DNA of 64,000 nt, from the NCBI GenBank assembly GCA_922989275.2, contig OV277862.1, positions 21,681,543-21,745,542 of the forward strand. The letters run 5' to 3'. A model generated the notes under the pieces. That model did no database searches, was not told where the DNA came from, and saw only the letters and a program-made list of their open reading frames with translations. The first letter of the stretch is position 1. Each line of letters starts with the position of its first letter. A program made the position numbers and the translations under genes. The stretch is from Gari tellinella. Its lineage: Eukaryota; Mollusca; Bivalvia; Cardiida; Psammobiidae. Below are positions 11,201 to 23,200 of this stretch, one piece after another.

Positions 11201-14200
11201 ACATAGTGCCTCCTCGTGGCGACACACGGTAACTGGGTACCTTGCGGCCCCAGGCTATACTATGAGGGACTCGGAGGTGGTCTGCCCCAAGACATGCGGT
11301 ACGCTAGGCCCACCGGCGTGTGGATATGCCCTGGTTCCCATGAACAGACCCCCACCTATGGGTTAAATAGAACACCACTGCCTTGTGGACAGTCGTTGGA
11401 TCGGCAAAGGCTAAGGGAGACAACCCCTACAGAAAATCCGGAGTGGAGCCCCGTTAGGCGGTTACTTGTCAAACTCTGTCAAGTCTCTGGCAACCCCTGC
11501 ATCCGGTGATATCTCCAGCCGTCTAGACTATGTCTTGCCACTGGATCCAGATACATCTGGACGAGAGAGTGCGGACGATGCTGCGCAAGTTCTCCACACT
11601 TTAAACCAAGTCACGCGCATGTCATGACTTCTTGCAGTAGTTGAAAATCAACTTAGTCCTATGGCGATGGGGGAGCGACGGAGTAGCAGGTGTGGATACA
11701 CTGGCAGCTAAGAGTGGCAAACCTGCACATTAGGCGGCTCAGGATATTGGTCGTCTTCCATTGACCGAAGCAGCAGTGGAACCCGGCAGCACCCTGAGTG
11801 ACTGAGCAGCCCTCTTTAGGAATGCACTGCTCACCTCCGTAGACTGAGGAAGGGCTAGAAAAGGTGCCCTAAACATTGCCTGCTTCACCTCACCCGGGCC
11901 AGCGTACCGCGGCTGGCAGGGATCCCACCATGCGGTCGAAAAAACAAAACTACAAAGGTGACTTCGCTCACCCTCGCAACTTGGAATGTGCGAACCCTTC
12001 TAGACAATCCAAATGCAAACAGACCATCGAGAAGAACAGCACTGGTCGCTATGGAGCTGAATCGTTACGGTGTGGACATTGCAGCACTTTCGGAAACACG
12101 ATTTGCAGATGAAGGACAATTAACTGAAGACAAAGCTGGCTATACCTTCTTCTGGAGTGGGCGCAATGCTAATGAGAAACGTGAGGCAGGTGTAGGATTT
12201 GCCATTAAGACGAAAGGGCCTTAACGACCGCCTTATTACAATGCGACTACCTGTTGGGAAGAGCAAGTATGCTACACTGATAAGCGCATATGCCCCTACA
12301 ATGACCAATTCAGATGAAGTTAAAGACAGATTCTACCGAGAACTTGACGACCTCATATCGAAAGTTCCAAAGGGAGACAAACTGTTCATTCTGGGCGACT
12401 TCAACGCTAGAGTAGGTGCTGACCATAGTACTTGGGAAGGAGCAATTGGGAAAAATGGTGTTGGAAAATGCAATAGCAACGGTCTGCTCCTATTGAGAAC
12501 CTGCATTGCGCATGACCTGCTTATAACTAACACAGTCTTCCGCCAAGCCAACCGCAACAAAGCGACATGGATGCATCCAAGGTCCAAACATTGGCACCTC
12601 ATCGATTATGTCATCACCAGAAAAGCAGACCGGAAGGATGTAAACATAACCAAGGCTATGTGTGGTGCAGAATGCTGGACAGACCACAGACTGGTTGTCT
12701 CAAAACTGTCACTTCATCTTACAGCCAATCGTCGACCACAGGGCAAGAAGACAATGAAACGCATCAATGTTTCCAAACTGAAGAATGTTAACACAACCAC
12801 GCTACTAGCCAAAACCCTCAATGACAAACTCGTTGACCTACACTTCAGTCAAAGCAACATAGAGGAAAACTGGGCAAAATTCAGAGACACGGTTCATTCT
12901 TCATCACTAGATGTACTTGGTCCGACCGTCAGAAAGCATCAAGACTGGTTCGATGAAAACGACACTGAAATATCTGCACTTATAGAAGAAAAACATCGTC
13001 TCTTCCTAGCTCACCAGCAGGACCCCAATTCAGCAGCCAAAAAGGCAGCATTCACTAACATTCGCCAAACAGTCCAGTCAAACTTGCGTAACATACAAGA
13101 TCAATGGCTCTGTAACAAGTCCGATGAAATTCAGAGATTTGCAGACACCAAAGATTCTAAGCGCTTTTATGACTCACTCAAAGCGATTTATGGGCCAACA
13201 ACTTCAGGAGCTTCTCCCCTTCAAAGTTCAGATGGATCAGAACTCATAACCGATCGCTCAAAGATTCTAGATAGATGGGCCGAACATTTTGATGCTGTGC
13301 TGAACAGACCTTCTTCCATAAATGATGAGGCCATCAATCGCCTACCTCAAACCAAAGTCAATGCCGATATGGACCTCCCGCCTGGCACAATAGAAGTTCA
13401 GAAAGCCATTAGACAGCTCTCCTGTGGAAAGGCACCAGGAACAGATGCTATACCAGCTGAAGTTTACAAGTCTGGTGGACCCCTCCTGACACAAAAACTT
13501 AAAGAGCTGTTTACCTCGTGCTGGACTCTTGGCACACTTCCACAAGATTTCAAGGATGCGTCCATCGTGCACATATATAAGAGGAAAGGGAACAGACAAA
13601 GCTGTGACAACCATCGGGGTATATCGCTATTGAGCATAGCAGGAAAGATTCTAGCCAGGATATTGCTTAACCGACTCATTCACCACCTTGAAGACGGTCT
13701 TTTGCCAGAAAGCCAGTGTGGATTCCGCGCAAAAAGGGGAACGGTCGACATGATATTTGCTGCTCGCCAGATCCAAGAAAAGTGCCAAGAACAGCACCAA
13801 GATCTGTACACAACCTTTGTGGATCTAACCAAGGCCTTCGATACTGTTAGCCGAGAAGGACTGTGGAAGATCATGGCCAAGTTTGGGTGTCCTGACCGCT
13901 TCACTATCATAGTACGCCAATTCCACGATGGTATGATGGCTCGAGTCCTGGATGACGGAGAAGCATCAGCTGACTTCCCAGTTAGTATTGGTGTCAAGCA
14001 AGGCTGTGTCCTCGCGCCGACCCTCTTCAGCATGATGTTCTCTGCCATGCTAACAGATGCCTTCCAGCAGGATGACCCGGGAGTAAACATCAGATACCGG
14101 ACAGATGGAAATCTCTTCAACCCCCGTCGCTTGAAAGCCATCACTAAAGTCAAGAACACCATCATCCGTGATTTGCTGTTTGCAGACGACTGTGCACTGA

Positions 14201-17200
14201 ATGCTGACTCGGAGCCCAACATGCAGAAAAGTCTCACACAATTCTCTAGAGCCTGTGACAACTTTGGGCTGACAATCAGCATAAAGAAAACAGAAGTACT
14301 TCATCAACCAGCTCCAGAGAAGCCCTATGTAGAACCCACACTTCTTGTAAAGGACACAAAACTAAATGTGGTGGACAAGTTTACATATCTAGGAAGCACT
14401 ATGTCCAGAGCTGTACACATTGACGATGAGATCAACTGCAGAATAGCGAAGGCCAGCTCCGCATTTGGTAGATTGCGCACAACAGTCTGGGAGCGCAGAG
14501 GCATCAAACTTGAAACAAAGATCCGAGTGTACAAAGCCATTGTCATGACCACCCTTTTGTATGCACGCGAGACCTGGACTGTCTATGCAAGACACGCAAG
14601 GAAACTAAACCATTTCCACATGACATGCATTCGCAGACTACTGAACATTAAGTGGCAAGACAGAATACCAGACACAGAGGTCCTGTCTCGCTCCAAACTC
14701 ACCTCAATATATGTTACCCTACAGAAGACACAAGTTCGTTGGGCTGGCCATGTCTACCGTATGTCGGACAGTCGGATACCAAAGCAACTTCTGTATGGAG
14801 AGCTGCAGACGGGTTCGAGAACTACAGGTGGTCAGAGAAAACGCTACAAAGACACACTGAAGGTTTCTCTAAAGGCATTTGACATACCAGTAGATCTTTG
14901 GGAAGACACAGCTGCCGACCGTTCCGCCTGGCGAAGCTGCATCACCAAAGGTGCCAAATCATCTGAATTAGCACGCATAAGGGAGTCTGAAAGGAGGCGC
15001 ACAATCAGGAAAGCGAGAGCAGCGAGCATCTCAACAATTGACGCAGACTGTACCGAACACAGATGTCAGAAATGTGGGAGGTACTTCCGTGCCCGGATCG
15101 GCCTGACAAGTCATCTCCGGACACACAGAAACCAGTCAACTACATAGATGAAGAAGTCATGGTCATCTTCGCCGAGCGATGGACGAACCAACACCATAAT
15201 CACCCTTTTTTGAACTCGTATGGTCATATACAATCGAGCAAGTTTAAGAAAGCTTGAGTAGATATTGTGGCCTCTAGAATGTAAACAATGTTTAATATAT
15301 GTATCATTTTCAGCAATTCAAAGGTAGATTACTCTTGACCTATTGATCTGATTACAACCATAATTAAACTCATCTGAAGTCTTATGGTAATATACAATCT
15401 GAGCAAGTTTGAGAAAGATTGGATAAAATGTGTGGCCTCTAGAGTGTAAACACCCTTAAATATGGCATTTTCAGCAATTCAAAGATAGATAACTCTCGAC
15501 CTATTGATCTGATTACAACCATAATCAAACTCATTTGAACTCTTATAGTCATATACAATCTGAGATAGTTTGAGATAGATTGGATAAATATTGTGGCCTC
15601 TAGAGTGTAAACACTGTTTAATATGGCATTATCAGCAGTTTAAAGGTAGATAACTCTTGATCTATTTGTCCGATTTCAACCATAATCAAACTTATTTGAA
15701 CTCTTATGATCATATACAATCTGGGCAAGTTTGAGAAAGATTGGATAAATATTGTGGCCTCTAGAGTGTAAACACTGTGAAATATGGCATTTTCAGCAGT
15801 TCAAAGGTACATGTAGATAACTCGTGACCTATTTGTCCCATTTCAACCATAATCGAACTCATCTTATGGCAATATACCATCTGAGCAAGTTTGAGAAAGA
15901 TTTGATAAATATTGTGGCCTCTACAGTGTAAACACTAAAATTGTTGATGACGGACAACGAACGACGGACACCGGACATTCAAGTATTGCAAAAGCTCACT
16001 CTGAGCTAGCTCTGATGAGCTAAAAAAAGACTGGATAAAAATTGTGGCCGCTAGAGTGTAAAAACGGTTAAATGTGGCATTTTCAGCAATGCAAAGGTAG
16101 ATAACTCTTGACCTATATGTCCGATTTCAACCATAATCAAACTCATTTGAACTCTTATGGTCATATACAATCTGAGCAAGTTTGAGAAGGATTGGATAAA
16201 AATTGTGGCCTCTAGAGTAAACACTGTTAAATATGGCATTTTCAGCAATTCAAAGGTAGATAACTTTTGACCTATTAGTCGGATTTCAGCCATAATGGAA
16301 CTCATTAACTCTTATAGTCATATCCAATCTGAGCAAGTTTGAGATAGATTGGAAAAAAATTGTGGCCTCTAGAGTGTAAACACTGTAGATAACTCTTGAT
16401 CTATTGACTGATTTCAACCATAATTGATCTCATCGGAGCTCTTATGATAATATACAATCTGGGCAAGTTTGAGAAAGATTGGATAAATATTGTGGCCTCT
16501 AGAGTGTAAACACTGTTAAATATGGCATTTTCAGCAGTTCAAAGGTACATGTAGATAACTCGTGACCTATTTGTCCGATTTCAACCATAACCGAACTCAT
16601 TAACTCTTATAGTCATATACAATCTGAGCAAGTTTAAGAAAGATTGGATAAATATTGTGGCCTCTAGAGTGTAAACACTAAAATTGTTGATGACGCACGA
16701 CGGACGAGGCACAACAGATGCCGGACATTCAAGGATTGCAAAAGCTCACTCTGAGCTAGCTCAGGTGAGCTAAATATCCGAAAGACCTGAGTGGGATTCA
16801 AACTCACAGCTATTAGGAGCTTAGTGATGTAAGTCACAGTGACTATACCACTAGGCCACGGCAGCTCGCCGGCTCCCGTCATCTTTCTTTAAGCAGCTAC
16901 CTACCTTTAACATGTAAGTAATATTAATAGTATTATGCTTTACTAGTTAGATACATGTATGTGATTTTCACTGCTGGCTGTGGAAGAAAGGGTAATGACA
17001 GGTTCATGCAAAAATAAAATGTAATTAATGCAGAAAGTTCCAATCAAAGCTTTCTACAATAATGTTTGCTTAGAGTGCCAAATTGGCAACTTGACACAAG
17101 TTTGACTTTACATGAATTATACCTCAAGTATTTCTACACGAGCTCTACCTACTTTGTAAACTGATCCAAATCCACCTCTACCAATCTTGTCAATTTCTAC

Positions 17201-20200
17201 AAACTCAGTGTCATATCTGGATGTCTGATTTATCATATCTTCTGAGCTTGTTGACGGCTGGCTAGGAAGACTGCAATACAAAAACTATGATAGAGCAGCC
17301 GAAACATTCTTTGTGCAAGATTCTTTTGTAAGATGTTGGTAATTTCAGATTTCCTAAAACACTACAGCACAATCCCTCTATTACGACCCATAAAATGAAG
17401 GTCATGTGATTGTATGAAAGACAGGTGACAGCTTAAAGCAAGGTGGAAGTAAAACATAAAATTCCTGCCTTACACACATAATACATGTAATTAATAAAAT
17501 TAAATGCTCATATAATACTCCCATTCCAATAGACGGCGAAATATGTGAGAGCGCCCGCCACAGGGCGCTATACAGAGCGACTAGATCGCCAGGAGCACTA
17601 CTTGAGCGCAAAAGGATCACTATCTGATCTCCATGAGCGCAAAGGTCGCCGTCGGTTTACTCCCCTGCACAAAGATCCGTGACCCTCTGGCCAGAACGCC
17701 ATCAGATCGCTAAAGTCGCAATCGGAGCACTACTTGATAGCCAAGATCGTAACTGGAGCGCTATCGGATCACCTTAGAGCGCCACCATGATCAAACAAAG
17801 CAAATCAGTAGATACATCGCGCTCCGTGGCGATCTGATAGTGGTTCTCTGCATTTTAAAATACCCGATAGTATTTTCTATCAATAGATCCAAATTGCATG
17901 ATGTAACTCAATCTCATCTGGATCCAAACTGTTATACGAGGGGTGTTCCATAAATAATGTCATCTGTGCTTTATTTCGCGGAAATCATGCAATTTATGCA
18001 CAAAACCACCTCGTGTCGATTGAGTGATCACTGGCTCGTGACACAGGTAAATATCTCGTCCACACGTTCACTGGCCTCGGTACAGTGTACATCGTTTCAT
18101 AGCCTATTCGTTAGACTATACACAAAATGACAGGAAAACAAGCTGAAAATGTTCTTGAAATTAGGGCCTATATAAAAGGTAGGTCATTACTCGGCATAAA
18201 GGCTGTAGATATTCACCGCAAGGTGTGTGACATTTATGGGGAGGGCCAAATGTCTCGCAGGACTGTTTGTAGGTAGGTAGCTAAATTTAGTGTAAGACAA
18301 TTGGCTCGAATGACAAACTTGTCATTAGCAAGAGTTCATGCAATTTTGAAGAAACACCTAAAAGTTAGAAAGATAAATGCAAGATGGATACCCCATTTGT
18401 TAACGGATGAGCAAAAGAAGACGTGTGTAACAATGGCAAAAAAACCTTCTCAAAATGTACCCAAAATATAGTAAAAAGGCTTTTGATAATATAGTCACTG
18501 GTGATGAGACCTGGGTGTATTATTTTGAACCAAAGTGGAAGGTTTCCAACCGAATATGGGCCACTAAAAATGCCAGACGCCCAAGTATTGCCAAACGAAT
18601 ACGAACGGTAAAGAAGATTTTGTATGCTATTTTTTTCGCTAATAAGGGTCCAGCTATTCAAATCCCGGTGCCAAAAGGCAGAACGGTCACAGGCAAGTAC
18701 TATAACAAGAGCTGTCGGAGAACAGCAAAGCTCGCCTAACTAAACCTTTCTTAAATAGGTAACTATCAATAGAAAAGTGTATCAGTACATTGATATTCAA
18801 GCCACAGGGAACCTCCATTCCAAATATCAGCTTATAAATGCAAATATGTCATGTAGTATAAGTGCATTCCAACACTTACTCCATAACTAACTTTGAAATT
18901 TCAGTCCCAAAACTCTAAGTCCACAACAGGTAAAATTTTGAGTAAATTTAAACTTTTTTTAAAATTTTAATTACAAAACATCAATGTTCAACCCACAGGT
19001 CACCTCCATTCCAAATATCAGCTTCCTAATACAAATATTTCATGTAGTATTAGATCATTACAACACTTACCCCAAAACTTTAACCATGAGAAATCAGCCG
19101 AAAAACCTAAGTCCACAAAAGGTGAAATTTTGACTAAATTTAACTTTTTTTTTAATTTTAACTAAGTAACATCAATGTTCAACCCACAGAGCACCTCCAT
19201 TCCAAATATCAGCTTCCTAATACAAATATTTCATGTAGAATTAGTGCTTTACAACACTTACCCCAAAACTTTAACCATGAGAAATCACCCGAAAAACCTA
19301 AGTCCACAAAAGGTAAAGTTTTGACTAAATTTAACTTTTTTTTAAAATTTTAACTACGCAACATCAATGTTCAACGCACAGGGCACCTCCATTCTAAATA
19401 TCAGCTTCCTAATACAAATATTTCATGTAGTATTAGTGCATTACAACACTTACCCCAAAACTTTAACCATGAGAAATCAGCCGAAAAACCTAAGTCCACA
19501 AAAGGTGAAATTTTGACTAAATTTAACTTTTTTTTTAAATTTTAACTACACAAAATCAATGTTCAACCCACAGAGCACCTCCATTCCAAAATATCAGCTT
19601 CCTAATGCAAATATTTCATGTAGTGTTAGTGCATTACAACACTTACCCCAAAACTTTAACCATGAAAAACCAACGCCGATGCCGACGCCGGGGTGATTCC
19701 ATAAGCCCCCCCCCCATTCTCCGAATAGGCGAGCTAAAAACGTTGTTCTGAGAAAATTGAAGAACTACTACAAAAGTCGCCGGCCCAAAACAGAACTTAC
19801 TTAATGTAAGTATGTCCGACTTTTGCATGATTATGCACCCGCTCACAAGGCACGTATTGTGACTTTTTGGAGTCAGAGAAGATTACCGTCCTTCCGCACC
19901 CTCTGCCAGATTTGGCCCCCTGCGACTATTTTCTCTTTCCAAAACTTAAATATCATTTATTTGGAAGGAGATACAATTCCAGAAATGCCCTTGGATCTGC
20001 AAATGCTTCCAAAAATGGATTGACCTGCTAAAAAGGTGTGTTCTGGCTGGCGGAATGTATTTTGAAGGGCAGAGCAAATTAAAATGAACTAAAGCACTTC
20101 CGCTATATGAGCACCGATGCAAGTGACATTATTTTTGGAACACCCCTCGTACACCCATACAATGATGATACCGGAAAGGGTGTTAATATAATGGCGTTCA

Positions 20201-23200
20201 ACATTGATTTTGATGTGCGTTAGAACATCTGTAGTAGCTATGAGTAAATATTATGTTCTACAGGTTTTCTAATGATGAATATCATATATTATCCATATAT
20301 ATCCATAGAAACACATTTAAATGCCTATAATTTATTCCTCCACTGAAGAAAACAGTTCCAATTTATACAGTCATGAATGAGTATCACAACAAATATTTTC
20401 TTTACTCTAGACTCACTCAACTCTTTATAACCTTGAGGCCAGTCCATTTGACTCAACAAAGTATGTGTACCAGTACATGTATAGAGCTCCAGATAAGGTG
20501 ACTTTTCCCTAACTGTTTCTCTACCAAACGCTATGTTGTGGCTTCTCCTCAGAATTGTCTCAAAGAAATTATTGTAACGAGTAGTCACAACATATGGTTT
20601 GGTGGAGACAAAAAGAAAGAAGTGTAGAAATTAAATTCAGTTTACACACTCTGATCTAGAGCCTTAAGAGTATCTACCTATCAGTATGTTCAGTGAAACC
20701 TCTCTCTTAACCCATTACCCCATAAATACACCTTTTTACGCCTTTAATTTATTCCTCCATTGAAGAAAACAGTTCTAATTTATACAGTCATGATTATGTA
20801 TCGTAAGAACTATTTTGTGTATTCTAGAAGATGTAAGCTTAAAGCAGGCTGAAAGTAAAGCCAAATGCTTTAAATAGGCACCTATCTTCAATACTGGAAA
20901 CAGGCTATTAGTCCGGCTGCTTAAGTCACTTTTTTGAAGGGAATACTTCGCTTAGTGATGCAAGCACCACATTTGGCACACATGATGCCCGGGATAAACG
21001 TTTTTAAAAAACCATGAGATCCACCCGAAAAATCCAAGATGGCAGCCATTTTTCAAGATGGCCACTGGTCAAAGGTGCAAAATACCTTTTCAGTGTAGAA
21101 GGTCAATAATTAGAAGTATGTTAATAATCCATACATCGAAATGAATTAATTTTGACTTGGATAACTTAACACAGTAAATTAAAATCCAAAAGGACTGATA
21201 GTTTTAAGATGGCGGCCATTTATATACTCAAAATTAGCGTTTTTGGTATAAATATGATGTAATCTAACAATGCCCATGAGAACTGCTTATTTGGAGATTC
21301 AAGCAGCAAAATTGGAACAAATGATATCCCGTATCTACACTTTAAGAAAAATGGGTTATCTACCTGAAAAATCCAAGATGGCCGCCGTTTTTCAAGATGG
21401 CCGCCTCGTTACATGTAAATATAAAAACTAATGCTTTCAGAGTAGAATGCCAATAAAAAGAAGTTTGCTAATGATCCAATTATTGAAATGAATAGATTTT
21501 GACTCGGATAACTTAGGAATGTAAATTGAAATAAAAAAGGACTACTAGTTTCAATATGGCGGCCATTAAATGACTCAAAATTAGCGTTTTTGGTATAAAT
21601 ATACTTTATTTGAATCTTATAATGCGTATAAGGACCGTTTGTTTAGAGATACAAGCACCAAACTTGGAACAAATGATATCCCGCATCTACATTTTAGGTA
21701 AAATGAGTTATCCACGTGCAAAATCCAAGATGGCCGCCGTTTTTCAAGATGGCCGCCTCATTACATGTAAATGTGAAAGCAAATGCTTTCAGAGTAGAAT
21801 GTCAATAAGAAGAATTACGCTTATGATCCAAATATCGAAATGAATAGATTTGGATTCGAATAACTTGATATTGTCTATTGAAATTCAATAAGACTGGTAT
21901 TTTCAAGATAGCGGTCTTTAAATAACTCAAACTTAGTGTTTATTGGTATAACATTTCTTTATTATGTAATCTTACTATATTTATATGAACCGTTCGTTTG
22001 AAGTTACAAGGACCAAATTTGTACATATGATGACCAGAATCTTAATTCTAAAAAAGCGGATGAAAACGTTATCCTCCTGAAACATTCAAGATGACCACCT
22101 TGTTTTCACGAGTATCGTCTCGTCACATATAAATCTGAAAACACATGTTTTCAGAGAAGAACATCTATGAATAGAACTACGTTAATAATGCAAACACCGA
22201 ACCGAATGACGTTTGACGGGAAGAACTAAATAGTATCAGAATATCAAGATGATGGCTATAAAATGACTAAAAATTAGCGTTTCGGTATATAAAAAAAAAA
22301 GAAGAATAAAGAATATAAGCTCTAAAGCACCTTTATGATATGAACCGACTACTAGCATATAACTTTCATATTCTAAAACGTGTAAAGAGGTTTCATTTTA
22401 GGAATTGTAATTGACAACATAGAATAACGATGAGAAACATGCCGATCTTACCCATAAATTTGTTAAAACCAGGTTTACACTCAGTACAGATTTAAAACGT
22501 TTAGATTGGAATATTTTACATAGGAGCATTAAATCAATGTCAACAAGAAATGCCATTTAGCACATTTAGGACATGAAGTAGAACTACAGCTAACCAATAC
22601 AACAAAATTACAAATTATATCACATATAAACTTACATATGATATTATTAATTTAAACTAGCATTAATTGAATAGAAACTCTACTTACTACAGTGGAGAAA
22701 ACGTTAGTCTTTCCCAATAAATGCATTTATGCTAGATCTATTACTTGTATATTCATTGCAAACAGTAACACCGCCTCTGATCAGGCTCCTAACTGTTTGC
22801 CACTCAGATTTAAACAAACGGTCAGAACTGTCAAAATATTTTTTCTCATTTTATGTAGTGTAATGCGTTTGCGTTTAAACGGGAAAGACTAACGTTTTCT
22901 CCACTGTATAAGGAGTCGCCATAAAATTTAAATTTTATATTGTCAATCATATGGAAATATACCATAACAATTGGTAAATGGGCATCAACATAGTGGTGTG
23001 AATAAGATTCCAGAATGATTGCTGTCTGTAGGATTTTAATCCGCGATAGATGAGTGATTTTGCTTGACGAAAAATGAGAAGATATTGTTTTAGATCGATT
23101 AAAAATTCTTTGCATTGATGTTGGCCAGGAAGCTTTTACAAAACAACTCAAGTGACACTGGCCTGATTCATATGGTTCATATGAATGTGCTGTCATAGTT

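Larger units (their letters stand above)
8730..16025 (+). mobile_element. Inner HINE-like element, family (i), carrying a SINE, a TIR element and a LINE
   Basis: The 5' end ACAAGAGGGCCTGAAGGCCC leads to GATATCGCTCACC; the 3' end is GAGCTAGCTCTGATGAGCTAAA. Its 155-bp units are broken three times: by a SINE at 8962-9314, a TIR element at 9418-10955 and a LINE at 11072-15192. In each case the repeat sequence rejoins across the insertion with a short target duplication, which fixes the insertion boundaries to the base. Confidence 0.8.
8249..16774 (+). mobile_element. Outer HINE-like element, family (i), hosting a second copy
   Basis: The 5' end ACAAAAGGGCCTGAAGGCCC is followed by TGATATTGCTCACC. 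It is interrupted at 8729 by a second copy of its own family and resumes at about 16026 with GACTGGATAAAAATTGTGGCC, the continuation expected from complete copies. It ends in the hairpin GAGCTAGCTCAGGTGAGCTAAA. Without the insertion it is about 1.2 kb. Confidence 0.75.
17937..20149 (+). mobile_element. Mariner transposon, decayed, split by a HINE
   Basis: Inverted termini CGAGGGGTGTTCCATAAATA and TATTTTTGGAACACCCCTCG (about 25 bp with few mismatches), flanked by TA on both sides. Transposase remains: a start MTGKQAENVLEIRAYIKG at 18127, a helix-turn-helix region, TGDETWVYYFEPKWKVSNRI (first catalytic Asp) at about 18499-18560, and HDYAPAHKA (second Asp) at about 19824. Several stops and shifts occur (for example in the linker near 18275, at 18470, and in the last Asp region near 19905). 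The HINE at 18705-19737 separates the first and second Asp motifs. Not functional. Confidence 0.88.

Noticed and set aside
12333..14307. Several minus-strand frames of 85-200 codons over the LINE
   Set aside because: They are shadows of the reverse transcriptase frame, with no motifs of their own.
16777..16875. A working tRNA gene
   Set aside because: A-box and B-box-like sequences exist, but no cloverleaf with a valid anticodon arm could be drawn by eye; SINE head or pseudogene is more likely.
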